Positions 11,216 to 23,600 are shown, numbered from the stretch's first letter. The stretch: DNA of 64,000 nucleotides from Perognathus longimembris pacificus (GCF_023159225.1 NC_063174.1:42462191-42526190); one strand, 5' to 3'. Made by a program: numbers and translations. Notes: a model not told the origin generated them from the sequence alone.

Positions 11216-12239
11216 AAGAAATAAGAGAGGGGAGGATGAAGAGGCATAAGGAAACAGAAGGGGAGAGTTGGACTGAGCTTCATTGCCTTTCTCTTCAGAG
11301 CTCAGCTGCCTTTCCCTCTATACCACAGTGAACTCAATGGAAACTGAAGGTGACTGCTGTTCTCTGTCAGCACCCAGGACAGTGGAATCTGTTAAGGACT
11401 GTGGAGAATTAAGAGGGAGACAAGCAGCCCACTAAAACCAAATACCAGTCATGTGCCCTAAACGTGGGTGATGCCAGCATTATGATTGACAGTCAGATTA
11501 ATGTCAGAAGAACATAAAAACAAGCATTATAAACACATACATAACATATCTGAGATATCTTTTTTTAAAAATCATGTAAGCCATTAAATTGAGATTCTGG
11601 GACAGACTAATCAAATTATAATGTTGGTGTGAGTGTAGAAGTTGTCATGTTGGAGATTAACCATCTCCTTTTACCCTCTTACTACTTGCAGTCTAAAGAA
11701 AGATGATTGAATCTACGACATACCCATCCATAAATTTAGGTTTCTCTGCATTTCCAGCATGTGTAACTGTAAAGTTTTCATGTTGGGAAATAAAGGAGTA
11801 GAGGCATGGTGTGGCAAGGCTACATAGGCAGTCAGGCCAGAACTGGTCCTCACACCACTATTGCACTAACCACAGACTTTCCAGCAGCCCCTCAGGCCAG
11901 TGTCTCTACCAGCCCACATCCACATCAGCATTTAGGAAGAAGCTCATTCCTCTTTATTTCCACAACAGTTTTCCCACTTGAATGAGCAATGAAGTACTCA
12001 GAAGGAGGAAGATTTTAGTGCTACTTTCAGGGTAGAAGGTGTTGGGAAATTCCTGGTAGGTGCTGCATGGAAAGGCTGGATTGATGGCCAACCTGGAAGG
12101 CTTTTATGTAATGGCTTCTTCCCATGAGTGCAGTCTGAGAAATGAGTGGGAGACCCAGACAATACCCTCTCACTACAAGAGGAAGAGCTAGGCATGACAA
12201 AAGGTGAGCAGTCAGAAGATCTGCCACTTAGAGTGGGAG

Positions 12240-12555
12240 AGCTGGTAGTTCATGCCTCTAATCCTAGCTACTCAGGATCTGGAGATTGAGGGTCAAAATT
12301 CATGGTCAGACCTAGAAAAAAAAAATGCTAGCAAGACCCTATCTCAACCAACAAACTGGATATGGTGTCTCATCCCTGTAATCCTAAGAAGGTTGGAAGA
12401 TTACAGTCCAAGGTTGGCCCCAGGCCAAAAGCATGAAACCATATCTGAAAAATAAAGCAAGAAGAAAGAAAATTTTAAGGCTGAGGGTATGTTGAATGAT
12501 ATAACATTTGCCCAGCAAGTACAAAGCCCTGAACTCAGTGCTACCAAAAAAAGGT
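12240..12555 (+). mobile_element. Cluster of degraded 7SL-headed and ID SINEs
   Basis: Two 7SL-type heads occur in tandem ('CCTCTAATCCTAGCTACTCAGG' region near 12260; 'CATCCCTGTAATCCTAAGAAGG' near 12370), each ending A-rich. An ID-like unit at about 12478-12555 follows (CAGCAAGTACAAAGCCCTGA). All are diverged. Confidence 0.6.
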
Positions 12556-12877
12556 CTGTCACTTCAATTCTGTCCTTGTCATTTGGATCTCGACATTAGG
12601 AAGTCTCAGGTTTAGTTTGGCAGGGACATTGGCTTGAGTGACAGATACCAGCAAACCACTCCTAAGCAGAAGTCACACTGGTTGTATGTGGGTCAGTGGT
12701 GAGGCACTTTAGAGTGTAGGATGATGGATCTCCCTTTACTGATTCATGCTTGGGTTACTGAATTGAACATCTTTTTTCTTGTCTCTCCTTGCTAAGACAT
12801 TAAATGATAATATAATTGCTGGATATTTCCCATCTCTTACTTTTTTTTTCTTTCTTATGCATTAAAAGACTTGAGCA

Positions 12878-13082
12878 GGGGGCTAGGAATGTGGCTTAGC
12901 AGTAGAGTGCTTCCCTTGCATGCATGCAGCCCTGGGTTCGATGCCTTAGCACCACATACACAGAAAAAGCCAGAAGTAGCACTGTAGCTCAAGTGGTAGA
13001 GTGCTAGCGTTGAGCAAAAAGAAGCCAGGGACAGTGCTCAGGCCCTGAGTCCAAGGCCCAGGACTGGCAAAAAAAAAAAAAA
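12878..13082 (+). mobile_element. IDL-Geo dimeric SINE, perfect 14-bp TSD
   Basis: A full dimer with an 18+ A tail, flanked by AAAAGACTTGAGCA at 12864-12877 and 13083-13096. Its left half reads GGCTTAGCAGTAGAGTGCTT, closer to plain ID than the GGCCTAGTGGCAAGAGTGCT type seen elsewhere, so it belongs to a different subfamily. Confidence 0.93.
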
Positions 13083-13317
13083 AAAAGACTTGAGCATAAA
13101 TTTATACTGGATGTATGCCCTTCATGATGAACTCCTGTAAGGATAAGTAGATATAGCTTAAAAGAAAGCATGAGAAGATTCAGAGACTCTGACAACTGCT
13201 GAAATAAATCTAAGCAAGAAAGACAATAATATTTTATTAGAAAACAATGGTTTTGCTCAACAACTTAAAAGCAGAGTGCATCATGTGAAGAGTTAGCAAA
13301 AGCTCTCAGAGAGAGAG

Positions 13318-13448
13318 CCAGGCCTTGATGGTACACACCTGCAGTCTTAGCACAGGAGGTTGAGGTAGGAGCATTGCAAATTTGAGGACAGCCTGGACTA
13401 CAGAATAAGTTTGGGCCTGCCTGAGCTATAAAGCAAGACCCTGCCATT

Positions 13449-13450
<2 letters not shown>
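13318..13450 (+). mobile_element. B1-like 7SL-derived SINE monomer
   Basis: The 7SL pattern is recognisable: TGATGGTACACACCTGCAGT, AGGAGGTTGAGGTAGGAGCA, then AGCCTGGACTACAGAATAAG and AGCAAGACCCTG. Its 3' end leads straight into the GATA microsatellite, which probably grew from the A-rich tail. Confidence 0.75.

Positions 13451-13451
<1 letters not shown>

Positions 13452-13520
<69 letters not shown>
13452..13520. repeat. (GATA)n microsatellite, about 17 units
   Basis: An almost uninterrupted tetranucleotide repeat directly after a B1-like SINE tail. A tract of this length is expected to vary between individuals. Confidence 0.97.
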
Positions 13521-13920
13521 CAGGTGGCAGGCAGAAAATGGACTGAAGTAGAAAGCCTAAGCAGTATGTAATGAGGAAGGATTCTGGGCCTGAAAATGAC
13601 CTAGAGAAAAGTCGGTGAGCAGAGCGGAGAGAAACCAAGCATGGCAGAAGTATACATGCATGAACTAAAGGCAAGCACCAAAGTCTTGAGGGTGAAGTGT
13701 ACATGCAAAGAGAGAACTAGGGGGTGGGCAAGCAGACCCATACAACCCAAAATAATGGCCACTAATTACAGGCAAACTAGACAGTACTCAAGGACATGGT
13801 GGGACTTGGAACACGGTAAGAAAAATAATCAGATTAATAGATTTTTGTGCTGCAGAGCTCCCATGGAATAATTTTTAAAGCTGGAATATTTCAGTTAAAT
13901 CCTCAAAAAGAAAAAAATTG

Positions 13921-14136
13921 CTGGGTGCAGATAGCTTATGCCTGTAATCCTAGCTACTCAGGAGACTGAGATCTGAGGATTATGGTTCAAAGCCAGCCCA
14001 GGTAGGAAAGTCTGTGAGACTCTTATCTCCAATTAACTACCAGAAAACTTGTAGTGGTGCCTGCGGCAAGAGCCTAAGGACAGTGCCTAGGCCCTGAATT
14101 CAGGCCCCATAATCAACCAAAAAGAAAGAAAGAAAA
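13921..14136 (+). mobile_element. 7SL-headed SINE with Geo-like right half
   Basis: The head reads GCTGGGTGCAGATAGCTTATG and the hallmark TAATCCTAGCTACTCAGGAG; the right half ends in a degraded GGCCCTGAATTCAGGCCCC. An A-rich AAAGAAAGAAAG tail follows. The middle of the right half is shortened. Confidence 0.85.
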
Positions 14137-14183
14137 TTGTTTGGAAAGTTAAAAAACATTAACGAGTCAAAATTATATTGCAA

Positions 14184-14436
14184 GCTGGGTGCCAGTGACT
14201 CACGTTTGTAATCCTAGCTACTCAGGAGGCTGAGATCTGAGGGTCGTGGCTCAAAGCCAGTCCAAGCAGGAAAGTCTGTGAGACTCTTATCTTCAGTAAA
14301 CTACTCAGAAAAAAAGTCAGACGTGGAATTGTGACTCAACTGGTAGAGTGCTGGTCTTGAGTAAAATGAAGCTAAGGTACAATATCCAGGCCCTGAGTTC
14401 AAGCCCTAGGACCTGCAAAAAAAAATAAATAAATAA
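14184..14436 (+). mobile_element. 7SL-headed SINE with Geo-like right half
   Basis: Full length, from GCTGGGTGCCAGTGACTCAC to CAAGCCCTAGGACCTGC, with an AAAAATAAATAAATAA tail. It lies less than 50 bp after the previous copy, in the same orientation. Confidence 0.88.
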
Positions 14437-14632
14437 GTTTAAGCCTCATTTGATACAGGGAGACAAAATCTCTGCTGGAAAATAAGAGAATTTTCAACTT
14501 TTTATTGCTGGTGGGACCGGGATTTGAATTTGGGGCTTTGTGCATACTGGGCAGGTACCATGCTTCTAGCCTTTAAGAAAAACAAAGTATGAGGATAATA
14601 CATAATTTTATGTCATAAAAATTAAAACTTAG

Positions 14633-14832
14633 GGGCTGGAGATATGGCCTAGTGACAAGAGTGCTTGCCTCGTATACATGAGGCCCTAGGTTCGATTCCC
14701 CAGCACCACATATATAGAAAATGGCCAGAAGTGGCGCTGTGGCTCAAGTGGCAGAGCGCTAGCCTTGAGCAAGAAGAAGCCAGGGACAGTGCTCGGGCCC
14801 TGAGTCCAAGCCCCAGGACTGGTCAAAAAAAA
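14633..14832 (+). mobile_element. IDL-Geo dimeric SINE, perfect 16-bp TSD
   Basis: A full dimer close to consensus (GGCTGGAGATATGGCCTAG; GGTTCGATTCC; CCAGGACTGG) with an A tail. Direct repeats AAAAATTAAAACTTAG lie at 14617-14632 and 14833-14848. It is one of the youngest-looking copies here. Confidence 0.94.
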
Positions 14833-15601
14833 AAAAATTAAAACTTAGATGAAAAATAATTTTGAAGAGTGAAAATGTTGGGATTGGTTCATCTTGAAGG
14901 AAAAACAAACCAGTAGAAGAAGGGAGAAGTTTCTAAAACTGTTCACATTGGTGGTTGTTAAAGAAATAGAGTGCCCAGGAATACCATTTCTAAAATGGAT
15001 TTTTGCTCCACTTTATATGTTCATGTCAGCTCTGCAGAGTGCCCTTGGCCTGCCTTTTAGTCCTCAGTGGGCTTCAGGTTCTTACCTGGGTCATCTTTCG
15101 CCATAGGCCTGTCCCCAGCTCTCTCAGCTGACTCTTCATACCACACGCCTGCTTGTTGAATTTTTCTGTCCTATCTGTCCTGCTTCTTGTAAGTCTCTTG
15201 AGCACACAATGCTTTCCTCAGCCTTTCCTCACATACATGTTGAATATTCACTGTGCTCTACATTGCTACAAGTTAAAACGTCAGTAAGTTACAATGACTG
15301 TGAAAATAATGGTGCAGCCTTTACTAAATAACTAGAACATTCTTAAGCCAAAGAAGTTAGAGGAGAGTGAAGGTATAGCAGGGTTTGTGTCAAGTTCAAA
15401 GGCAGGACAGAAATATAATTTGACTCTTCCTTTTCTTAGAATTAAAAAAGCTCAATAATTGATGTAGTCTTTCATTTTCCAAGCAATGTAAGAAGAAGGG
15501 AGATGAGGATACTATGTGAATCCAGTGGAAAGCAGGAAGAAAGGAGAAGAAAAAAAAAGTTAGTAAATAGAAAACAAAAATTAAGACAATATAATTAAGT
15601 C

Positions 15602-15845
15602 CAGCTAGCTACCAGTGGCTCATGCCTATAATCCTAACTACTCAGAAGGCTGAGATCTGAGAATTGTGGTTTGAAGCCAACCCATGCAGGAAAGTCCATG
15701 AGACTCTTATCTCCAATAAACTACTCAGAAAAAGCTGGAATTGACATTGTGGCTCTATTGGTAGAGCACTAGCCTTAAGCAAAAGAAGCTCAGGAACAGT
15801 ACCCAGGCCCTGAGTTCAAACCCCATGCTTGGCACAAAAAAAAAA
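15602..15845 (+). mobile_element. 7SL-headed SINE with Geo-like right half
   Basis: The head carries CAGTGGCTCATGCCTATAATCC, the linker CCAATAAACTACTCAGAAAA and the right half TTGTGGCTCTATTGGTAGAG to AACCCCATGCTTGGC, followed by an A tail. Confidence 0.88.
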
Positions 15846-16617
15846 TCCAAATATTATGACATTTAACAAAATGCTATTATAATAGTCTATTAAAAGAGAC
15901 CTTAACAGAATATATCATCTTTAAACTTTGGTTGCAGGCTGCTTAAAATAGTATGAAGTAAAATCTTAAAATAGTATGAAGTAAAATTTGTCAACGTTTG
16001 CCCTAATGGAGGTGCTATATTAACAATGTATCAGCTATAGCACAGTGACATTTTGTACTGGGTAATGCTTTAGTTGGTGCTTGGTAGCATTCCTGACTAC
16101 CCACTAGCTACCAGGAGTACTTGGCACAAGGTCATCACAACTGTAGTGATATTGGCAGAGGGCCCTGGTGGGAAAGGGTGGTGGTAAAAAGATGGGTCGC
16201 TTCTCCCTTATCCCATTGAGAACTACTGGCCTACATGAAACTTGGCTTTTTTAAAGATGTCAACACCAAGAATTACATGTATTTGTCCACCAAACAACTG
16301 CTTGTTGAGTACTTGATCTGTGGGTGGAGATGTAGCCGTGTCCAGAGCCTATGCTTTCTTGAGGCTGTATTCCAGTGGAGGAGGAGGAGTCATGAATTCC
16401 AAAATATGTGGTAGTTCTGAAGAAGCTTATTGGCTGGTCACAGAAGTCATCTCTAGTAAGTTGCACTTGAACAAGGTCTTGATAGAAGCAAGGGAATGCA
16501 TTAGGAGAGAGGAAACATTAAGACAAGAGGCAGAGCCGTGAAGGTCTGTCCTTGAGCTCACCTTTCACCTCCCTGTCTTTCCTTCTGCAGATCTGACTAA
16601 ACTCCTTTGTGTTTCAG

Positions 16618-16700
16618 AGGGTCCTCGACGGAAGGGCAGCTGAATGGACTCCATAGCAGCCTTAATCCTGCAGCCTTCATGCCCACCACCAGCTCCACAG
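16618..16700 (+). CDS. TTLL5: TTLL5 coding exon (second from canonical 3' end)
   Basis: An 83-bp exon with acceptor TTTCAG|AGGG and donor CACAG|GTTAGT. Its first base completes the Lys codon left open at 7105. It then reads [20 protein letters not shown], then MPTTSST, and leaves a single G at its 3' edge (phase 1). This matches my memory of the near-terminal peptide of human TTLL5 (GSSAEGQLNGL...). The peptide is in the disordered Ser/Thr-rich tail with no known catalytic role. Two downstream exons, at 20283 and 52115, both fit its phase, so the transcript can end in two ways. Confidence 0.9.
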
Positions 16701-16999
16701 GTTAGTGGCTAACCACTCTTTTTCACATGGAGCAGCTGGAAAGGTAGCACGTAGCCTCTTCCCTCCTGCCTGTGATAGCTCCAGTTCAGAGTACAAACAG
16801 CCATACTCTTCAAGCATTGGCACACGGGCATTTTTTTATACCCTCCTTTAAAATAATCTGACATCCTGGGGAAGGGAGAGGCATTCTCTAGAATTAATTT
16901 GAGATAAATGCAACTTTGCTGTCTAGTGAGCTGCTATTAGAACTTCAGCATCAAGTGCTGTGTACTTGACTGGTATTCCATTGTTTCTGCAGAATTTCA

Positions 17000-17130
17000 G
17001 CCTGTTGGGTCTCTCTCTTAAATGTCACAACAGCCCCATGAGGTGGATCTCTCTGTTCCCGTCACAGGAAGAAAGAGGCTCATACAGTTGAGAGGCTGTG
17101 GAGGTTATTCATGGATACAGAGCTGGAGAC
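17000..17130 (+). repeat. MIR SINE fragment
   Basis: 'ATGTCACAACAGCCCCATGAGG' followed by 'AAGAAAGAGGCTCATACAG' follows the MIR core order in the sense direction. Confidence 0.5.
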
Positions 17131-17569
17131 TGGTGTTGATTGAAGTTTGTTGTGCTAATGCTATGGTCTGTTGAGTGGCCCAAAGCCTCTCTGTGTAGAA
17201 GCATACATTTCAGTGCGGCTGCAAGGAGTTCGAGGGCTTGTAGTTTTCTATCCACAGTAACTCATAAAAATACACTAATTGTAAATGCAAGAAGTCGCTT
17301 TGATTCTCACCAACAAATACTGGTTATTAAGTACCTGTGTGGAGAAGGTAACCTGCCAGACTGTCAAGTGTGCAGAGGCCAAATTCAATAGTCTTAGCTC
17401 AGGGAGCTTACAAGTTCAAGAAGATGGGCATGGCAGCAGTAGTGGGAAGTGGGTACCCATGACACAGGGGTCATTTGAGTTCTAAGGATACATGGAATGG
17501 CAGTAGACCACACCAGACAATTGCCTTATGTCTTGTTCAGTGGTGAAGGCTTCCTAGGTAATATAACTC

Positions 17570-17710
17570 ATGAATCACTATGCAGGCATGTACTGTAGGA
17601 ACTGTGTTGCTCATTTTATGGCTGAAGAAATAAAAGCACGGATTATGAAATGTGTCTGAAGATTCACAGCTAGTAAATGGTCAAGTGGTATTTACACCTG
17701 AGTGGAACTG
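17570..17710 (+). repeat. MIR SINE fragment
   Basis: 'CATTTTATGGCTGAAGAAAT' then 'ATTCACAGCTAGTAAATGG' and 'TTTACACCTGAG' match the MIR core order (tail of the ancient SINE). Confidence 0.6.
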
Positions 17711-17959
17711 GGGTCTTTCAGGATTGGGGAGGACTTCATCAAAGGAGAGACATCGAAGCCCAGACTGTCTGGTGCCTATCTACAAGATCTGTGCCTACCT
17801 GCAGGTCAGGTCTCAGTAGTATTTCTGACATAGGGTTTGTTTCTTAGGTTTGCTCTCCTCTACAATTTTAGAGCTGAATTCAACAAATAATATGTATATA
17901 CTTACGTCCCTTCCTCTAAAAAGAGTTACTAGAATGTGGCAGTATTTTTGTTGTTGCTG

Positions 17960-18032
17960 CTGTGGTGGCAGTGCTGGAGATTGAACCCAGGACCTCATGC
18001 ATGCTAGGCAAGTGCTTAGCCACTTGCCCAGG
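17960..18032 (-). mobile_element. ID-family SINE monomer, antisense
   Basis: Reads antisense ID: GCTGGAGATTGAACCCAGGA then CATGCATGCTAGGCAAGTGC and TTAGCCACTTGCCCAGG, next to a short TTG/CTG repeat that represents its tail. Confidence 0.75.
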
Positions 18033-20282
18033 ACATGGCAGTTACTTTTAAAGAAGTAAGGTTTTCACCTGGCACAGTCTGTGAGATTCTGGCGTTGCAC
18101 CAGATACAGCATCTAAGCAGGCTCCTTTACCTCCCGGATTGCTTAAGCAGAGCTTACAACGCCCAGAAGCTTCAGGAAACCCAGGCTACTTCATTTGCAT
18201 GTCATTGGCCTGATCAGTACTGAATTGAGCTGAGGAAGTTAGAATTGTGACACTGGGCCATACTTTGCAGCTATTTGACATCAATTCATGTTTGCTGACC
18301 CTTCATGACATTATGTGGAAGATTTTGCCATTGTATACTGAATTTGGTATCCACATAAAGCCATAGAGCAAAGAGAAGTTATACTTCTCATGGCCCCTCA
18401 TATTTGATCTCTTCACTGCTTCCACCTTAAGGTAACAACCTTGTTCAAGTAGCCTGTTACTTGCTGCTTTGTACAGTGACTCTGAGTGTCTAAACACCCT
18501 TGAGTTTGTTCTTCACTGTGACTTCCCTGGTATTCCTTAGTTAAACATTGATGAGCATATTTTGTGGGTCAGGCATTTCCTGTGCTTTTCAATAAATATT
18601 TTTACCTTTGTAGCACTAGCAGTTGATTCCATCAAACTAGTAAGTGGCCAACTAGTAAGTGGCTCTCGGCACTCCAGTGTTTCAACCTCATTTTCTGTGT
18701 TTCCTGTAGTACAACTGGTTTTAAGTTATCCTAGAGAACCAGAAAGGTATCCTGTGGAAAAGAGGTTAGGTTACCAGAGGTAACATTTTTCTTTAACCCA
18801 AAAGAAGGCAAAACACCCTATAATTGAGGTATCAGGAAGTTTGTGCTTGTGTAGGAATCCCTGAACTTCCTTTTTGAAAGATACTTAGCCCGTTTCCAGT
18901 AAACTCATTTGGTTAAACATGGTATTAATGAGTCCATTAATATAGTAGTGTCTGTTTCCCAGCCCCTTAGCTTGTATCAAGCATTTGGCTAATCTGATTT
19001 TAAGATGTGTGATTTCACTGGTTAAAGTAGCAGTCTGGTTAAAGTAGCAATTCATCACAGGGCACTTTTGAAATACAGTGCAGTCCTTTCCTCTTGATGG
19101 TGGACTAAGTATATTCTTTTTATTATGAGCATCGGATGAGATAGTGCCTGGAATGCTCTGTGACTGCTACCCTCCTTGAATTTCTTACCTCAAACTATAT
19201 GGTCTAAGTTCTCTGTGGAAGGAAAGGGATAGAGTCAGCAGATTGGGAAACTTGAGAAGGAAGCTGGAGTGAGGCCATTGGCCCCGGGCCAAAGTCATTG
19301 ACTTTCTTTCTCTATAAACATGGTGTTCTTCTTGAGTTCCAAAGTGCTAATGGTGAGCTAAAATAGCAGAGAACAGCAGACTAGATAACTGACATATCTT
19401 TCATGCTGATTTGATCATGTCAGCTACCATTAATGTAGAGGTCTAAAGCCACACCAGCTGGCCTCAGCACTGCCTGCCCCTTAGCTCCTATAGAAGCACT
19501 GTGTCCTGTGGTGTGGCCTCTTCCTGCACTCTGTCCCTTCTTTTTAAGATCTTATTGGTCTGTAGTTCGTGGAAGAGATCTTACCCCATCTTGAAAATCA
19601 GTGATGGACTTCATTTACGGGAAGTAAGAAGCAAATGTCTGTTCAGTGTTTCTCATTAAACATTATGGTGAAGTGTGGTACAGCTTTGTGCTCTTTGCAT
19701 GAGGAAAGTCCAGCAGCACCCCAGTGACTGTGCCTGCTCACTCCACTCTGTCGCTGTGACAAAAGAAAGAAGCTTACCTTGATATAAAGTAAACCCAGTG
19801 GGCCTTTAAACTCTCAAGACCTAGAGTCACTTTAACTTTACAGGTGAAATTATTTGCCTAGTAGTTCTCAGTAGGATTTTTAGTATTCTTTCCTCTATAC
19901 ATTATATAGTTGGTGGGGCTCCTGGATGAATCTAAGTGAAGTTAAAAATAAAACTAAGCAAATTTTTACTCTTGACATGATTGCCCTAGTGTTCTATGAC
20001 CTTTCTCTTTTCTTTTTCTTTTCATAGCAGCCTAGAACTCCTATGCTTTATTGCTCCCAAACACGCCTCCTAAGGCCAAGGAGTAAGAATTTGCATTGGT
20101 TACCCACTCTTGTGCTGTTAGAAAGCAGAAAGATCATTGATGGACCTGTGTTTGGCAGGAAGTAGGGTGGTAGCATCTTCAAGAATGACCATCTCCGTAA
20201 CCTCATTTTGGATTTTACTTCCTGTCCATTGGGCCAAGATCAAATATAGTGTTAAGTAGGGATTCTTTTTCCCTTTTTCCAG

Positions 20283-20383
20283 GACCTTTGGAAGCTCCCA
20301 AAGTCATTTTCGCCAGATCCAAACGCTTACCCCCACGATCTGGAACCCTTGCTGCAATTATAGGACAGAGAAAAGCAAAGTAG
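20283..20383 (+). CDS. TTLL5: Candidate alternative terminal coding exon of TTLL5
   Basis: A pyrimidine-rich tract (TTCTTTTTCCCTTTTTCCAG) ends at 20282. The next two bases complete the Gly codon begun by the lone G at 16700. The frame then reads 32 residues, GPLEAPKVIFARSKRLPP followed by RSGTLAAIIGQRKAK, and stops at TAG 20381-20383. The peptide is basic and well composed, unlike the random frames around it. A GTGAAG follows the TAG, so the exon could be internal (101 bp, with the stop at its very end) or terminal; an AATAAA occurs at 20671-20676. Skipping it gives the other C terminus at 52115. Whether transcripts use it cannot be told from DNA. It was not recognised from a database. Confidence 0.6.
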
Positions 20384-20484
20384 GTGAAGGCAAGGCCAAT
20401 TTAAGGTAATAGTAAGAATAAGAGCATTTTTTTTTATTATTACCACTTTCTGACTTTATGCCATAGCAAGACAGCTAGGGACAG

Positions 20485-20562
20485 TGAAGATGATGGACAT
20501 AGTTCAATGCTTGGCATTTGTGAGGCCCTGGATTAGATCCACTATATACAATACCATAAACA

Positions 20563-20611
<49 letters not shown>
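20485..20611 (+). repeat. ID-family SINE followed by (CA)n microsatellite
   Basis: A diverged ID unit (ATAGTTCAATGCTTGGCATT, GGCCCTGGATTAGATCC) ends in an A-rich tail that passes into about 22 CA units at 20567-20611. This is typical microsatellite birth from a SINE tail. Confidence 0.75.
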
Positions 20612-20613
<2 letters not shown>

Positions 20614-20670
20614 CACACCAGTGAAGTTGGGATTTCTTAAAACGAACTCAGAAAAATGCTCCAAAATCTG

Positions 20671-20676
20671 AATAAA
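20671..20676 (+). terminator. TTLL5: Possible poly(A) signal for the TTLL5 alternative end
   Basis: An AATAAA hexamer 288 bp after the TAG of the candidate alternative exon. No convincing GU-rich downstream element is seen within 40 bp. It is the first canonical hexamer downstream of the TAG that I found, so the link is weak. Confidence 0.3.
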
Positions 20677-23600
20677 TTGAGCTACAAATAGTTTGCTTTT
20701 ATAATAGTCTACCAGTAGGTGGAGCTGTGGCAGTAAGAAATTTTTCTATGAAAGGCTTTTGTTTAAAAATGTGGGCTCTTTGAGACAATTTAAAGAAACT
20801 ATAGCGATAATTTAGTTTTCACAGGTAAAGTGTAGCAATATATGAGAAAATGTGATATTTTGAAGATCATATTATAATAGTCTTAAAGAGAATTATAATA
20901 TTATCAAAAAGGCTCTTTGTCAAGGGTTAGTTTGTGAACTAGACTTACAAGTAATAGGAAGTGGAGAAGAAACAACAATGTATTATTTTAATTTAATTAA
21001 TTAATAACACTTTGCTGAGTTGTATAAAATAAGCATGCACTGTAACTGGCAACAAAACAAGTCATAAACTTCATCCCACACACATTTTTTTTTAATCCCA
21101 TACATTAAAGGAACTGTCCAAACTTGATCTTATGAAGCTGCATCTATACTCACTAAATGCTTCCCTGAGTATTGTGTCCCCAACTGTGGCTTTCAAAATT
21201 TTCCAGAATTCTGTAAAACCTTGGGACTGTGATGATTCTTTAATGGCCCACCTGCTATGAGTTTAATATTCTTCTTACCTCTCGGGGAATATTTATAAAC
21301 TATTTGAGAAGCATTATTCATTAAAATACCCCCCAGGAGAGCAAAGGAGAAAGGAAAATTATTTACCCGCCACAGGATTCATTTACCTTGGATCAGAAAA
21401 CTTCAAATATCTTTCTCCTGCCCATCTAAAATCTTTCCAGGGTGAAATGAGAAGAGACAGGAGTATCAAATCCATGGATTGGTTATCCACCAAAATGTAC
21501 CCCAAAACGCTGAAAATAACTAGAGTTCTTTGGTAACATTTAGCCAATGGCCCCTTAGTGTTGATACTAAGCAGCCTGTCCAGAAAAGAACTCATAAAAT
21601 ACAGAAAACTAAAGTGAGAAGGTCAGAGTGAATGTGACATCAAGCTCCAAACCAAACTGACGCCTGCCAAGAAGTACTTGTGTCCATCCATTTCCAGGAC
21701 TGTGAGCTTTGGGCCGGCCACTGCTGCGGTATCGGTATCGCTTTCCTTAGTATCCCTTACAGCCCACCCTGAGCATTACATGGCAGTATATATCATCAGC
21801 AGAGAAGCCTGCCTCTTAACTTGCCAACCCTTTGCAAACACAGCCCCCTGAGCCTGAGATGTCCATATACTGGGATGGCTGAGGCTGTGAGACATGGCAC
21901 AGAATACAGAGCAGGCCTGAGTCTCAGAAGTCGATCTCCCAGAGCCAGGCCCAGCAGCCTGGCATCAGCAGATGACGCTGGGCTGCCTACCTCTTGTTGA
22001 GCTGGGAAATAATGTATGAGACAAGACCTCAAAGGTCACAGCTCCTTACCAGAGGCTTTTTTTTTTTTTTAGTTGTGAATGAGTTGTAGAGGGTAAAGAT
22101 CCCTTCAACTACAATCACAAATAAGCATCATCAAGGTTCTGACAGTCCTAGAACGTTTTCATAGATGGCTTTCATGAAGCAGTGAACTTCCTTGACAGCC
22201 TTACCATGTGCTCACGTACCTTGTTACATATACTGAGAAGCCATTAGTTGTCCTTAACAAAGGACAGAGAGAAGGGTCTGTTAGTCCCCTGTATGCTACC
22301 CCAGGTAAGTGTCAAGTTTACAGGCATTGCTGTTTGCTTAGATTCTATGTTTGTTAACTGTGTTTACTTGTTTTCTGTACTCTTGGTGATCTGGCATTTG
22401 GGGAGCTTATAGTCCTGCAAAGAGGCTGTTGTTCCCTTTCCCTCCCCCCAGTAATAGTTCATTCCTGAAGATATTAACAACTTGTCCATAAGCATACCTT
22501 TTATAACAGACCAACCAGCTCCAGGCTTATGCTCCCAGCTACCCTCTTTATCTAACTCTCCCACGCCAAACTAAAGCCTCCCCTGCCCTGATCATTCCAA
22601 GGCCAGATTCCATTCAACTAGAGTACTTCAGAGTCCCAGAGTTCACAGGAATTATTCAGACAAGCCAGTCCCAACCTGTTTATTTGCCATGCCTTCTTTT
22701 TGTTCAGAAAACCCCAGTGAAGGCTCTGGCCAAGACTGTGTCTTTGTAGGCTCCCATCTCCCCCTTCCTGATGGACGCCAGTGGTTTCCCTATGACAAAC
22801 CCCCTAACCTCCAATTTTGAGACCTATGAACATAATCCGTTTCTTCCTTCTAAGCCTTCTCCTCCTCTGGCCACATTGCCTTTACCGTCCAATATGACAT
22901 CCTTCAAACAAACATCCTCAGGAAGGTATCTTTAATTTGTAGCACCAGAGGCCAGCAAAAGTATGAATCAGGTTTTTATCACCCAGTTCTAAGCAACTGT
23001 CTCAGCACTCATCGTATGCTTTATTACACACATGGTGTGTTCAGTGTAACTGCCAGCTCAATCTGGCTGCAGCCACACAAGAAGGATGTAGATCCCTCCA
23101 CATGGCAAACTCACCTGGCTCCCAGCCAGTGGAATTTCATGCTCTCCTGTCCTGAGGCCTCTTTCATTTCATTTAGTAACTGTTTATACATTCAGAAACA
23201 AAACTCAAGTGTATCTGAACAGCCTGGTTGGAAGAGGGAGGAGGGGAAGAACCTGGCTATGGGTTAGGGCGAGATAGGAGAGCACGTCTCAGAACCCACC
23301 CAAAGGGGGATTCATTTGCCTTAAAGAAGAGTAAAGAACGCACTTTCTGAAGTGAATTGAGAAATAGGCTACTGAGAAAGATAGCATCTGAAAATTGATA
23401 TTGTCTCTTGCTGAGCTGGCAGGATCCCAAGAGAAGAGTTGTTAACAATTGCTACTTTGTTATAAAGAGACAAGGGAAGTACAGGAGCCCCTTTCTCAGA
23501 TTACACTGTCTGGAAAAAAAAACGCCTGGCACCCGGCTTTGTTAGACTTGTACCTACCATGGCATCTTGTAGCAATGTTGTGTGGTCCCAGGTAAGACCC

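Larger units (their letters stand above)
7106..16617 (+). other. TTLL5: TTLL5 intron between exons at 6888 and 16618
   Basis: A 9.5 kb intron with GTAAGT donor and TTTCAG acceptor. It contains about ten SINE insertions, MIR fragments, a GATA microsatellite and no recognisable exon. Unique-looking stretches such as 8040-8730, 9240-9950, 10050-11130, 11220-12230 and 14850-15600 show no coding or RNA-gene signature that I can support. Confidence 0.8.

Noticed and set aside
13452..13520. Regular repeats as a CRISPR-like array
   Set aside because: Simple GATA microsatellite with no spacers.
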